Source: Pseudomonas sp. BGr12 (lineage in GTDB: Bacteria > Pseudomonadota > Gammaproteobacteria > Pseudomonadales > Pseudomonadaceae). Taken from it: DNA of 64,000 nt. The translations under genes and the position numbers were made by a program. Below, in pieces: positions 19,443 through 28,121 of the stretch. Where the stretch lies: assembly GCF_030272895.1 (NCBI RefSeq), contig NZ_JALRNF010000005.1, positions 117,718-181,717 of the forward strand, written 5' to 3'. The notes below the pieces were generated by a model. The model had not been told where the DNA came from and did not search any database. It saw only the letters and a list, made by a program, of their open reading frames with translations. Position 1 is the stretch's first letter; each line of letters begins with the position of its first letter.

Positions 19443-20411
19443 ATGTCACTTCTGCAAATCAAGAATCTGAATGTGCGCTTTGGCGACGCCAACGCGGTGC
19501 CGGTGGTCGACGGCCTCGACCTGAACGTGAACGAAGGCGAGGTGTTGGCGATTGTCGGCGAGTCCGGCTCGGGCAAATCGGTGACCATGATGGCGCTGAT
19601 GGGCCTGATCGACGCCCCCGGGCGAATCACCGCCGACGCCCTGACCTTCGACGGCAACGACATGCTCAAGCTCAGCGGCCGCCAGCGACGCAAGGTGGTG
19701 GGCAAGGACATGGCCATGGTCTTCCAGGACCCGATGACCGCCCTCAACCCCAGCTACACCGTGGGCTTCCAGATCGAGGAGGTCCTGCGCCAGCACCTTG
19801 GCCTGCGCGGCAAGGCGGCCCGTCAGCGGGCCCTGGAACTGCTCAAGAAAGTTGAAATCCCGGCGCCCGAAAGCCGCCTCGACGCCTACCCGCACCAGCT
19901 TTCCGGTGGCATGAGCCAGCGTGTCGCCATTGCCATGGCCATTGCCGGCGAACCCAAGCTGCTGATCGCCGACGAACCGACCACCGCCCTGGACGTGACC
20001 ATCCAGGCGCAGATCATGGAACTGCTGCTCAACCTGCAGAAAGAGCAGAACATGGCCCTGATCCTGATCACCCACGACCTGGCCGTGGTGGCCGAAACCG
20101 CCAGGCGGGTCTGCGTGATGTATGCAGGGCAAGCCGTGGAAGTCGGCCAGGTGCCGGAGCTGTTCGATCTGCCTGCGCACCCCTACAGCGAAGCGCTGCT
20201 GGCGGCGATCCCCGAGCACAGCGAAGGTGCCGAGCGCCTGGCGACCCTGCCCGGCATCGTCCCCGGCCGCTACGACCGGCCCGAGGGCTGCCTGCTCTCG
20301 CCGCGCTGCCCCTATGTGCAGGACAACTGCCGCCGGCAGCGCCCCAGCCTCGATCCCCAGGCTCATAGCCAGGTCCGTTGTTTCTACCCGCTGAACCAGG
20401 AGGTGGCGTAA
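19443..20411 (+). CDS. dppD: Dipeptide ABC transporter ATP-binding protein DppD
   Basis: A 322-residue cytoplasmic ATPase. The Walker A motif is GESGSGKS, the Q-loop is [12 protein letters not shown], the signature LSGGMSQR and Walker [13 protein letters not shown]. The C-terminal oligopeptide-transporter extension contains the cysteine cluster ([15 protein letters not shown]). Some family members bind an Fe-S cluster at similar cysteines. ATG 19443 follows GAGGAGA. Its TAA shares one base with the dppF ATG, so the two ATPases are translationally coupled. Confidence 0.96.
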   Translation: MSLLQIKNLNVRFGDANAVPVVDGLDLNVNEGEVLAIVGESGSGKSVTMMALMGLIDAPGRITADALTFDGNDMLKLSGRQRRKVVGKDMAMVFQDPMTALNPSYTVGFQIEEVLRQHLGLRGKAARQRALELLKKVEIPAPESRLDAYPHQLSGGMSQRVAIAMAIAGEPKLLIADEPTTALDVTIQAQIMELLLNLQKEQNMALILITHDLAVVAETARRVCVMYAGQAVEVGQVPELFDLPAHPYSEALLAAIPEHSEGAERLATLPGIVPGRYDRPEGCLLSPRCPYVQDNCRRQRPSLDPQAHSQVRCFYPLNQEVA

Positions 20412-21379
20412 TGACTGTCGTCCTTACCGCCCGTGAACTGACCCGTCACTACGAAGTTTCCCGTGGCCTGTTCAAGGGCCATGCCCTGGTCCGTGCACTC
20501 AACGGGGTGTCCTTTGAACTGGAGGCCGGCAAGACCCTGGCCGTGGTCGGCGAGTCCGGTTGCGGCAAGTCGACCCTGGCCCGGGCGCTGACCCTGATCG
20601 AAGAGCCTTCTTCCGGTTCGCTGAAGATTGCCGGGCATGAAGTGGCCGGGGCCAACAAGGCCGAACGCAAGCAGCTGCGCAAGGATGTGCAGATGGTGTT
20701 CCAGAGCCCGTACGCCTCGCTCAACCCGCGGCAGAAGATCGGCGACCAGCTGGCCGAGCCGCTGTTGATCAATACCAACCTGAGCAAGGCCGAACGCCGG
20801 GAGAAGGTCCAGGCCATGATGCAGCAGGTCGGCCTGCGCCCGGAGCACTACCAGCGCTACCCGCACATGTTCTCCGGTGGCCAGCGCCAGCGTATCGCCC
20901 TGGCCCGGGCGATGATGCTGCAACCGAAGGTGCTGGTGGCCGATGAACCGACGTCGGCGCTGGACGTGTCGATCCAGGCCCAGGTGCTGAACCTGTTCAT
21001 GGACCTGCAGAAAGAGTTCAACACCGCCTACGTGTTCATCTCCCACAACCTGGCGGTGGTGCGCCATGTCGCCGACCAGGTGCTGGTCATGTACCTCGGT
21101 CGCCCGGCGGAAATGGGGCCCAAGGAGGATATCTACAACAAGCCGCTGCACCCCTACACCCAGGCGCTGCTGTCGGCTACCCCGACCATTCACCCGGATC
21201 CGCTCAAGCCCAAGATCAAGATCGCAGGCGAATTGCCCAACCCGCTGGACCCGCCGCCGGGCTGTGCCTTCCACAAGCGCTGCCCGTATGCCACCGAGCG
21301 CTGCGCCTCCGAGGTGCCAGCGTTCAGGCAGGTGGGCACGCGGCAGGTGGCGTGTCATTACGCGGAGCAGTTCCTCTAG
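20411..21379 (+). CDS. dppF: Dipeptide ABC transporter ATP-binding protein DppF
   Basis: A 322-residue ATPase that pairs with DppD. Walker A is GESGCGKST, the Q-loop MVFQSPYASLNP, the signature FSGGQRQR and Walker B VLVADEPTSALD. The C-terminal extension has GCAFHKRCPYATERC. ATG 20411 overlaps the dppD stop by one base, and AGGAGG at 20398-20403 provides a strong ribosome-binding site inside dppD. A REP pair follows directly and probably marks the operon's 3' end. Confidence 0.96.
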   Translation: MTVVLTARELTRHYEVSRGLFKGHALVRALNGVSFELEAGKTLAVVGESGCGKSTLARALTLIEEPSSGSLKIAGHEVAGANKAERKQLRKDVQMVFQSPYASLNPRQKIGDQLAEPLLINTNLSKAERREKVQAMMQQVGLRPEHYQRYPHMFSGGQRQRIALARAMMLQPKVLVADEPTSALDVSIQAQVLNLFMDLQKEFNTAYVFISHNLAVVRHVADQVLVMYLGRPAEMGPKEDIYNKPLHPYTQALLSATPTIHPDPLKPKIKIAGELPNPLDPPPGCAFHKRCPYATERCASEVPAFRQVGTRQVACHYAEQFL

Positions 21380-21384
21380 AACCC

Positions 21385-21434
21385 TCGCGGGTCAAGCCCG
21401 CTCCTACCCATGTAGGAGCGGGCTTGACCCGCGA
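21385..21434. repeat. Paired REP palindrome between dppF and the AraC gene
   Basis: Arms 21385-21407 and 21412-21434 are perfect inverted copies. The core reads CGCGGGTCAAGCCCGCTCC, a variant with GGTCAAG where most copies here have GGGCAAG, and both arms carry the change. It starts five bases after the dppF stop and ends about 25 bases before the next start codon. Confidence 0.92.
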
Positions 21435-21458
21435 AAGCCCCTCCATCACTATCGCCGG

Positions 21459-22265
21459 ATGCCCGCCGAAATCCTCCCCGACGGCCCGGAACAAACCCCG
21501 GAAACCGCCGCCACCGTCCTGCGCTACCACCTGTGCTGGAAGCATCGCGACCTGGACGGGGTCATGGCCCTGTACCACCCCGAGATCCAGTACCACGACT
21601 TCTTCCAGAACCGCGTGCTCGGCCATCGCGAGCTGCGCGAATACGTGCGCGCCTGCCTGCCCCGCGAGGCCGGTGAAGACATCGTCCACAGCGACCGCAT
21701 CCGCGTCGACGGCTGCACTGCCTTCATCCAGTACCAGGTCACGGTGCAGGGTGGCGAGGGCCTGGTGGCGTTCCAGTCCAGCGAAGCCATCACCGTCCGG
21801 GACGGCCTGATCTGGCGGGTCAACGAGTACGCCACGCTGGTGCGCCAGGACGGCCAGGCCCAGCCCGGCGGACTGCGCCCGGCCACCAGTCGCCTGGGGC
21901 TGTCGCCCCGCCAGTTGAGCACCATGGCCCAGGACCTGGAGCAATACTTCCAGCACCAGCAACCCTACCTGGACCCGGAACTGGACCTGCAGCAGGTTGC
22001 CGAGGAAAGTGGCTACAGCCGTAACCAGATCTCTTACCTGCTCAACCAGGTGCTCGGCCAGAGCTTCTACCGCTACGTCAACCAGGCGCGCCTGCAGCAC
22101 CTGCTGACCCGCCTGGACCAGGCACCGGCCAGCACCAAGGTCGACGACCTGGCGTTTGCCGCCGGCTTCAACTCGCTGTCCGCCTTCTACAAGGCCTTCC
22201 GCCAGCACACCGGACTCTCGCCCAAGGCCTGGGTGAGGCAGAATTCTCTGCGTGCACGCAGCTAG
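21459..22265 (+). CDS. AraC-family regulator with N-terminal NTF2/SnoaL-like domain
   Basis: A 268-residue protein with two parts. Residues about 15-125 (RYHLCWKHRDLDGVMALYHPEIQYHDF … EAITVRDGLIWRVNEYATLV) have the pattern of an NTF2-like/SnoaL polyketide-cyclase fold, usually a small-molecule pocket. Residues about 165-265 form an AraC helix-turn-helix pair (LQQVAEESGYSRNQISYLLNQVLG and VDDLAFAAGFNSLSAFYKAFRQHTGLSP). It is read into the oxidoreductase, cupin and PotF genes and is the natural candidate regulator for them. ATG 21459 was chosen; the longer frame runs through dppF. The ribosome-binding site is poor. The effector is unknown. Confidence 0.85.
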   Translation: MPAEILPDGPEQTPETAATVLRYHLCWKHRDLDGVMALYHPEIQYHDFFQNRVLGHRELREYVRACLPREAGEDIVHSDRIRVDGCTAFIQYQVTVQGGEGLVAFQSSEAITVRDGLIWRVNEYATLVRQDGQAQPGGLRPATSRLGLSPRQLSTMAQDLEQYFQHQQPYLDPELDLQQVAEESGYSRNQISYLLNQVLGQSFYRYVNQARLQHLLTRLDQAPASTKVDDLAFAAGFNSLSAFYKAFRQHTGLSPKAWVRQNSLRARS

Positions 22266-22328
22266 GACAACAGCCCCCGCCAGCTTCTAGGATCGCCACA
22301 GACCGTAACGGATGTGGAGCCGAACAGC

Positions 22329-23735
22329 ATGCAGGCATGGCGCAAGATCAGCCTTTGGATGGACCAGCTGGATGAGCCGCTGACCCCGCGCCCCGCCCTG
22401 CACCGGGACCTGGACGTGGATGTATGCATCATCGGCGCCGGTTACACCGGGCTGTGGACCGCCTACTACCTCAAGCAGCAGGCCCCGCAGCTGAACATCG
22501 CCATCGTCGAGGCCAATTTCGCAGGCTTTGGCGCCTCCGGGCGCAACGGTGGCTGGCTGATGGGCAACCTGCTGGGCGAAGACCGCCTTCTGGCGGCCAG
22601 TTCCCCCGAACAACGCCGGGCGTCCTACGACCTGCTGCACGGCATTCCCGATGAGGTGCAGCAGGTGCTGGAACGCGAAGGCATCGCCTGCGACTACCGC
22701 AAGGGCGGCGTGCTGTATTGCGCGGCACGCTACCCCGAGCAGCAGACCACCCTGCGCCATTACCTGGACAAACTCTACAAGCAGGGCCTGACCGAACAGG
22801 ACTACAGCTGGCTGAGCCCCGAACAACTGGCCAGGCAATTGCGCGTGCGCAAGTCATACGGGGCCATCTTCAACCCCAATGTCGCGACCATCCAGCCAGC
22901 CCGGCTGGCCCGTGGCCTGGCCCGCAGCGTGGAGCGCCTGGGCGTGCGCCTGTACGAGAACAGCCCGGTGATCGACTGGCGCAGCGGCGAAGTGCGCACA
23001 GCCCAGGCCCGGATCAAATGCCAGTGGCTGGTGCCGGCCGTCGAAGGTTATTCGGTGAACCTGCCACCGCTGGGCCGCTACCAGATGCCGGTACAGAGCC
23101 TGCTGGTGGCCACCGAGCCGTTGCCCGAGCAGGTCTGGGAAAAGATCGGCCTCAACCGTGGCCAGGCCTTCAGCGAGAACAGCCGCCAGGTCACCTACGG
23201 ACAGCGCAGCGCCGACAATCGCCTGGTGTTCGGTGCCCGTGGCGGCTACCGCTTTGCCGGCCGCCTGCGCGAGAACTTCGACCTCACCCAGAGCGAGATC
23301 GAGCTGCGCCGCTACCTGTTCGGTGAGCTGTTCCCGCAACTGAAGGACGTTGCCATCACTCACGCCTGGGGCGGCAACCTGGGCATGGCCCGGCGCTTCC
23401 GGCCGCACATGCTCTGCGATCGCCGACAAGGCATCGCCCTGGCCGGTGGCTATGGCGGCGAAGGTGTCGGTGCCAGCAACCTGGGCGGCCGTACTCTGGC
23501 CGAGCTGATCCTCGAACGGCGCAGCCCGCTGACCGAACAACCCTGGGTCCACCCCGACAGCACCCTGGCCAGCCTCGCCGGCTGGGAACCGGAGCCGTGC
23601 CGCTGGCTGGGCTACAACGCGATCATCAAGAGTTTCGTCCATGAAGACCAGACCCTCGCCAACCCCGCCAGCGCCCCCTGGCGCCGGCGCCTGGCCAGCG
23701 GCGTGGCGGACTTCATGGAAGGTTTCATGCGCTGA
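22329..23735 (+). CDS. FAD-dependent amine oxidoreductase (DAO family, PuuB-like)
   Basis: A 468-residue flavoprotein of the D-amino-acid-oxidase fold. The N-terminal dinucleotide-binding motif is VCIIGAGYTGLWTAYYL, followed by the GASGRNGGW stretch shared with gamma-glutamylputrescine oxidase PuuB and related secondary-amine oxidases. A C-terminal GGYGGEGVGASNLGGR closes the FAD site. With a cupin and a polyamine-binding protein next, oxidation of a polyamine or other amine is likely; the substrate is not proven. ATG 22329 has GGAG nine bases upstream; a GTG at 22314 is an alternative start. Confidence 0.85.
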   Translation: MQAWRKISLWMDQLDEPLTPRPALHRDLDVDVCIIGAGYTGLWTAYYLKQQAPQLNIAIVEANFAGFGASGRNGGWLMGNLLGEDRLLAASSPEQRRASYDLLHGIPDEVQQVLEREGIACDYRKGGVLYCAARYPEQQTTLRHYLDKLYKQGLTEQDYSWLSPEQLARQLRVRKSYGAIFNPNVATIQPARLARGLARSVERLGVRLYENSPVIDWRSGEVRTAQARIKCQWLVPAVEGYSVNLPPLGRYQMPVQSLLVATEPLPEQVWEKIGLNRGQAFSENSRQVTYGQRSADNRLVFGARGGYRFAGRLRENFDLTQSEIELRRYLFGELFPQLKDVAITHAWGGNLGMARRFRPHMLCDRRQGIALAGGYGGEGVGASNLGGRTLAELILERRSPLTEQPWVHPDSTLASLAGWEPEPCRWLGYNAIIKSFVHEDQTLANPASAPWRRRLASGVADFMEGFMR

Positions 23736-23767
23736 CTTTTCGTTCCCCCTGACCAGGATCCACCGCC

Positions 23768-24109
23768 ATGGGCATTACCCAGTTCAAGAACACCGACACT
23801 GTTGTACTGCAAGACTCAAATCCGGTTGCCGTGCCCCTGGACGAGCCGGTATCGATCGCCTCGGTGACCGCTGTCGAGCGCAGCGACGGCGTCGAGACCG
23901 GCATCTGGGAATGCACCCCGGGCCGCTGGCGCCGGCAGATCGTGCAGCAGGAGTTCTGTCACTTCATCAAGGGCCGCTGCACCTTCACCCCCGATGGCGG
24001 CGAGCCGCTGACCATCGAAGCGGGTGACGCCATCATGCTGCCCGCCAACAGCACCGGTATCTGGGACATCCAGGAAACCGTGCGCAAGACCTACGTGCTG
24101 ATTTTCTGA
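23768..24109 (+). CDS. Small cupin-domain protein
   Basis: A 113-residue single-domain cupin of the DUF861/cupin_3 type. The conserved stretch TGIWECTPGRWRRQIVQQEFCHFIKGRCTFTP, followed by GDAIMLPANSTGIWDI, matches the two cupin motifs. In this subfamily the motif-one histidines are largely replaced, so a metal-dependent reaction is uncertain. Such proteins commonly accompany PuuB-like oxidases in amine or polyamine clusters. It starts 32 bases after the oxidoreductase stop and is probably in the same operon. Confidence 0.82.
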   Translation: MGITQFKNTDTVVLQDSNPVAVPLDEPVSIASVTAVERSDGVETGIWECTPGRWRRQIVQQEFCHFIKGRCTFTPDGGEPLTIEAGDAIMLPANSTGIWDIQETVRKTYVLIF

Positions 24110-24163
24110 TCACTTGATCGCCTGCCTCCTTCGATAACAACAAACAAAGCAAGGAATCCAGAC

Positions 24164-25243
24164 ATGCGCCCATTGCTCTTCGCCCCGCTGCTGTTGGCAG
24201 CATCCGTCGCCCAGGCGGCCGATTCGGTGAAAATCTACAACTGGTCCAGCTACATCGCCCCCGACACCCTCAAGCAGTTCCAGCACGCCAGTGGCATCAC
24301 GCCGACCTACGACGTGTTCGACAGCAACGAAACCCTCGACGGCAAGCTGATGACCGGCAATTCCGGCTACGACGTGGTGTTTCCCTCCAACCATTTCATG
24401 GCCCGGCAGATCCAGGGCAAGGCCTTGAAAAAGCTCGACAAGGACCAGCTGCCGAACTGGCAGAACCTCAACCCGGTTCTGCTCAGGGCCCTGGAGGTCA
24501 ACGACCCCGGCAACCAGTACGGCTTCCCCTACCTGTGGGGCAGCACCGGCATCGGCTACAACATCGACAAGGTCAAGGCCGTGCTGGGCGACAGCGCCCC
24601 GGTGGATTCCTGGGACCTGATCTTCAAGCCCGAGTACATCAGCAAGCTCAAGAGCTGCGGCGTCGCCGTGCTCGACAATGGTCCCGAACTGCTGCCCATC
24701 GCCCTGCACTACCTGGGCCTGCCGCACCACAGCCAGGACCCCAAGGACTACGACAAGGCCAAGGAACTGCTGATGAAGGTGCGTCCGAACATCAGCTACT
24801 TCCACTCCTCCAAGTACACGGGTGACCTGGCCAATGGCGATGTCTGCGTGGTGGTGGGCTTCTCGGGTGACGTGCTGCAGGCGAAGAATCGCGCCGATGA
24901 AGCGAAGAACGGGGTGAAGGTCGGTTATTCGATCCCCAGGGAAGGCGCGCCGATGTGGTTCGACATGGTTGCCATGCCGGCCGATGCGCCCGACGAGAAG
25001 GCCGCTTACGCCTACATGAACTACCTGCTGCAGCCTGAGGTGATGGCCAATATCAGCGACCATGTGCAGTACGCCAATGGTAACCTCAAGGCTGACGCGC
25101 TGGTGGACCCGGCCTTGAAGGCCAATAGCATGATCTATCCGAGCGAAGATGTGATGGGCAAGCTGTACGCGCTGGAGGCGATGCCGGCGAAGATCGACCG
25201 CATTCGCACGCGGATCTGGACCAGTATCAAGGCGGGGAATTGA
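24164..25243 (+). CDS. Polyamine-type periplasmic binding protein (PotF-like)
   Basis: A 359-residue periplasmic receptor of the spermidine/putrescine-binding family. A signal peptide (LLFAPLLLAASVAQAADS) is followed by VKIYNWSSYIAPDTLKQF, the classic PotF/PotD opening. YDVVFPSNHFMARQIQ, YGFPYLWGSTGIGYN and the C-terminal RIRTRIWTSIKAG also fit. AAGGA lies upstream of the ATG. No permease or ATPase gene follows, so it must work with a transporter encoded elsewhere or act in sensing. Confidence 0.88.
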   Translation: MRPLLFAPLLLAASVAQAADSVKIYNWSSYIAPDTLKQFQHASGITPTYDVFDSNETLDGKLMTGNSGYDVVFPSNHFMARQIQGKALKKLDKDQLPNWQNLNPVLLRALEVNDPGNQYGFPYLWGSTGIGYNIDKVKAVLGDSAPVDSWDLIFKPEYISKLKSCGVAVLDNGPELLPIALHYLGLPHHSQDPKDYDKAKELLMKVRPNISYFHSSKYTGDLANGDVCVVVGFSGDVLQAKNRADEAKNGVKVGYSIPREGAPMWFDMVAMPADAPDEKAAYAYMNYLLQPEVMANISDHVQYANGNLKADALVDPALKANSMIYPSEDVMGKLYALEAMPAKIDRIRTRIWTSIKAGN

Positions 25244-25267
25244 GTCTATCGGGGCCGCTTTGCGGCC

Positions 25268-25335
25268 CATCGCAGGCTTCGCCAGCTCCCACACAGGTCG
25301 TGAATTACCTGTGGGAGCTGGCGTAGCCTGCGATG
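25268..25335. repeat. Second-type palindromic repeat between potF-like gene and prfC
   Basis: Arms 25268-25298 and 25307-25335 are near-perfect inverted copies with the core GCTTCGCCAGCTCCCACA. This differs from the CGCGGGGCAAGCCCGC type found elsewhere, though both share the CTCCCACA or CTCCTACA edge. It lies between two convergent 3' ends, five bases from the prfC stop, and could terminate transcription from both sides. Confidence 0.85.
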
Positions 25336-25339
25336 CGTC

Positions 25340-26923
25340 TTAGTGGTGCTCGCGGGTCGCGCGGAATTTCACATCCGGCCAGCGCTCTTCCATCAGCGAC
25401 AGGTTGACCCGGGTCGGCGCCAGGTAGGTCAGGTGACCGCCACCGTCGATGGCCAGGTTCTCCATGGCCTTGACCTTGAATTCCTCGAGCTTCTTCTTGT
25501 CGTCGCAGCTGATCCAGCGCGCCGACCAGACGGTGATCGGCTCGTAGGCGCACTCGACCTTGTACTCTTCCTTCAACCGGCTGGCGACCACATCGAACTG
25601 CAGCACACCGACGGCGCCGAGAATGATGTCGTTGCTGCGCTCGGGGAAGAACACCTGGGTCGCGCCTTCTTCGGCCAGCTGTTGCAGGCCCTGGCGCAGT
25701 TGCTTGGACTTGAGCGGGTCCTTCAGGCGAACGCGGCGGAACAGCTCCGGCGCGAAGTGCGGGATCCCGGTGAAGCCCAGGCTCTCGCCTTCGCTGAAGG
25801 TATCGCCGATCTGGATGGTGCCGTGGTTGTGCAGGCCGATGATGTCGCCCGCCCAGGCTTCTTCCAGCTGCTCACGCTCGGAGGAGAAGAAGGTCAGCGC
25901 GTCGCCGATGCGCAGGTCCTTGCCGGTGCGCACGTGGCGCATCTTCATGCCCTTCTCGTAGCGGCCCGAGCAGATGCGCATGAAGGCGATGCGGTCGCGG
26001 TGCTTGGGGTCCATGTTCGCCTGGATCTTGAACACGAAACCGCTGAACTTCTCTTCGGTCGGCTCCACGCTGCGCTCGTTGGCTTCACGCGGCAGCGGGC
26101 GCGGCGCCCAGTCGACCACGGCGTCGAGCACATGGTCGACTCCGAAGTTGCCCAAGGCAGTACCGAAGAACACCGGGGTCAGCTCGCCGCGCATGAACTC
26201 GTCCTGGTCGAACTCGTGGCAGGCGCCCTGGACCAGCTCCAGCTGCTCGAGGAAGCGCTCGTACTCGTCACCCAAGTGGGCGCGAGCCTCGTCGGAGTCG
26301 AGCTTCTCGATGATCTTCACCTCGGTACGCTCGTGGCCGTGGCCCGGGGTGTAGACGATGATGTAGTCACCGGAAAGGTGGTACACGCCTTTGAAATCGC
26401 GGTAGCAACCGATCGGCCAGGTGATCGGCGCGGCCTTGATCTTCAGGACCGCTTCGATCTCGTCGAGCAGTTCGATCGGGTCGCGGATGTCACGGTCGAG
26501 CTTGTTGATGAAGCTGACGATCGGCGTGTCACGCAGGCGGCAGACGTCCATCAGGGCGATGGTCCGTGGCTCGACCCCTTTACCGCCGTCGAGCACCATC
26601 AGCGCCGAGTCGACCGCGGTCAGGGTGCGGTAGGTATCTTCGGAGAAGTCTTCGTGGCCCGGGGTGTCGAGCAGGTTGATCATGTGCTCGCGATAGGGGA
26701 ACTGCATCACCGAGGTGGTGATGGAGATACCACGCTGCTTCTCCATCTCCATCCAGTCGGAGGTGGCATGGCGGTCGGACTTGCGCGACTTCACCGTACC
26801 GGCAACGGCGATCGCCTTGCCCATCAGCAAGAGCTTCTCGGTGATGGTGGTCTTACCGGCGTCGGGGTGGGAAATAATGGCGAAAGTGCGGCGTTTCGCG
26901 ACTTCGGCGGCCTGGTTGGTCAT
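25340..26923 (-). CDS. prfC: Peptide chain release factor 3
   Basis: RF3 is a translational GTPase that removes RF1/RF2 from the ribosome after peptide release. The protein is 527 residues, the family's usual length. The GTPase motifs are SHPDAGKTT (G1), the [10 protein letters not shown] switch I (G2), DTPGHEDF (G3) and NKLDRD (G4), followed by the beta-barrel and C-terminal domains. The longest frame begins at 26965, but ATG 26923 ([26 protein letters not shown]) matches the family start. It stands alone on the minus strand. Confidence 0.96.
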   Translation of the reverse strand: MTNQAAEVAKRRTFAIISHPDAGKTTITEKLLLMGKAIAVAGTVKSRKSDRHATSDWMEMEKQRGISITTSVMQFPYREHMINLLDTPGHEDFSEDTYRTLTAVDSALMVLDGGKGVEPRTIALMDVCRLRDTPIVSFINKLDRDIRDPIELLDEIEAVLKIKAAPITWPIGCYRDFKGVYHLSGDYIIVYTPGHGHERTEVKIIEKLDSDEARAHLGDEYERFLEQLELVQGACHEFDQDEFMRGELTPVFFGTALGNFGVDHVLDAVVDWAPRPLPREANERSVEPTEEKFSGFVFKIQANMDPKHRDRIAFMRICSGRYEKGMKMRHVRTGKDLRIGDALTFFSSEREQLEEAWAGDIIGLHNHGTIQIGDTFSEGESLGFTGIPHFAPELFRRVRLKDPLKSKQLRQGLQQLAEEGATQVFFPERSNDIILGAVGVLQFDVVASRLKEEYKVECAYEPITVWSARWISCDDKKKLEEFKVKAMENLAIDGGGHLTYLAPTRVNLSLMEERWPDVKFRATREHH

Positions 26924-26979
26924 GGGAAATCGCCTGACTGGGGATTGAAAAAGGGGCGGTATCATACCTGAAGTCAGGC

Positions 26980-27000
26980 GGGGACCAAAATTTGATCCCC
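26980..27000 (-). other. Small inverted repeat between higA-like gene and prfC
   Basis: GGGGACCAAA (26980-26989) and TTTGATCCCC (26991-27000) pair with one mismatch on the plus strand and a G·U on the minus strand. It lies just after the antitoxin gene in the direction of transcription. No T run follows on the minus strand, so a terminator role is unproven. Confidence 0.35.
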
Positions 27001-27031
27001 TCCGCCAGTCGAGTAGTGCCCGTGCACCAAG

Positions 27032-27361
27032 CTAGTCGCGTGAGGCTCGCCCCGTGGGAAAGCCCTCCAGCGTGACCGGCCCACGGCCTGGCATACGCAC
27101 AACCAGGTCAAGCGTGCCTCCCAAAGCTTCCACATAGCTGCGCAGCGTTGAAATCAACATGTCCTCACGTTTCTCGAACTTGGACACATTTGCCTGGCGA
27201 ACCTCCAAACGTTCGGCCACGCTTTCTTGAGTGACATTCAATGCTTTGCGCAATGCCTGGAGCGTCATCTCCTCACGAATCAGCTCACGCCCACGCTCTT
27301 CAACTTCAGCCCTGAACTCCGGCGACAAGCTGTTAAGGACTTCATCAAGTGTCTTGGACAT
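27032..27361 (-). CDS. XRE-type antitoxin (HigA-like)
   Basis: A 109-residue DNA-binding protein. An N-terminal helical stretch (TLDEVLNSLSPEFRAEVEERG) precedes a Cro/C1-type helix-turn-helix: LRKALNVTQESVAERLEVRQANVSKFEKRED at about residues 37-67, continuing LISTLRSYVEALGGTLDLVV. This arrangement is typical of antitoxins paired with Gp49/RelE-type toxins. It should bind and neutralise the upstream toxin and repress its own promoter. It overlaps the toxin gene by 17 bases, with the toxin first, which is the HigBA order. Base composition is more A+T-rich than the neighbours, suggesting recent acquisition. Confidence 0.87.
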   Translation of the reverse strand: MSKTLDEVLNSLSPEFRAEVEERGRELIREEMTLQALRKALNVTQESVAERLEVRQANVSKFEKREDMLISTLRSYVEALGGTLDLVVRMPGRGPVTLEGFPTGRASRD

Positions 27362-27713
27362 CGTCTTCTCCTCTCAGCAGATGCCTGTCGAAGCGATCAT
27401 CGGCACGCCTGATCAAACTTCTGTAGAACCTGTTCTCACTGACTCCCGCCTTGTCTGCAGCCACTAGAAGAATGGCTTGCCGCATGGGATCAAATGCAAA
27501 GGCCACGCGCCAGACCCCATCGCCAGCAGTGAATCGCAACTCTTTCATATTGGAGTGCCGTGCCCCCTTGAGCGTGTCCACGCTTGGCCGCCCCAACGCT
27601 GGCCCACGGAGTTCCAGCAACTTCAAATGAGCTAACAACTCCTTCTTGACTGGTTTCTCGAAGCGTTCGAATTCTCCAAGAAACTCCGTGCAAAACCTGA
27701 TTGACCATGCCAA
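27345..27713 (-). CDS. RelE/HigB-type toxin (Gp49-like)
   Basis: A toxin of about 122 residues from the phage-derived Gp49-like/HigB branch of the RelE superfamily, which cleave mRNA on ribosomes. Visible features are FLGEFERFEKPVKKELLAHLKLLE, LGRPSVDTLKGARHSNMKELRF, the DGVWRVAFAFDP strand and AILLVAADKAG. The frame has no ATG near its start. TTG 27713 is favoured because AGGGG lies eight bases upstream; a TTG at 27743 is the longest option. It is followed by, and overlaps, the antitoxin gene. Confidence 0.83.
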   Translation of the reverse strand: MAWSIRFCTEFLGEFERFEKPVKKELLAHLKLLELRGPALGRPSVDTLKGARHSNMKELRFTAGDGVWRVAFAFDPMRQAILLVAADKAGVSENRFYRSLIRRADDRFDRHLLRGEDDVQDT

Positions 27714-27726
27714 TAAAATACCCCTA

Positions 27727-27741
27727 GAGGAATATTCCCTC
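27727..27741. promoter_or_regulatory. Palindromic operator candidate for the toxin-antitoxin pair
   Basis: GGAATATTCC (27729-27738) is a perfect 10-bp palindrome within GAGGAATATTCCCTC. It lies 16 bases upstream of the chosen toxin start on the minus strand, where a -10 box (GAATAT) would sit, with CTGACA further upstream as a possible -35. That placement fits autorepression by the XRE antitoxin. The -35/-10 spacing is not ideal (22 bases). Confidence 0.45.
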
Positions 27742-28121
27742 AAGCGACTATCACAAAATTGTCAGTGGTCATGCTGAAGTTTGAGACAGATGGTGGATAG
27801 CAGGAACATCAACGCCTGCAGCTCGGAAAGGCGCTGTTTTTTCGCGTGAAATTTCGCACCTGCCAGGTATTAACACTGGCCAAATGCCGCTTCAGATGGG
27901 AACCTTTAACGCTGTGGAGGCGTCCACTCCCCTGTTGCCCGAACGGTCATGACCGTTCGTCAGGGTTGGTTTCACCGGCACTACGAGCCCGACGGGGCTT
28001 CGCTTATGGCGTGTTTCGCTCCCCTGCGGACGGCACGCTGCTTATCGCGATCACACTGCCTGCCGCCTGGAATGGCGGCCGCCACGGGAGTGTGTTCGCC
28101 GACTACAAAAGGAGTCCGCCT
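27742..28121 (+). other. Intergenic leader with 20-bp palindrome before the betaine-type ABC operon
   Basis: About 380 bases without a convincing gene. CGAACGGTCATGACCGTTCG at 27940-27959 is a perfect 20-bp palindrome, the size of a TetR-family operator. A GCCGCC/GGCGGC hairpin lies at 28062-28079, and AGGAG at 28110-28114 serves the first permease. The frame upstream of 28122 is open and would add 92 residues. Its translation does not resemble a permease N-terminus, so I treat it as leader. Confidence 0.55.
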
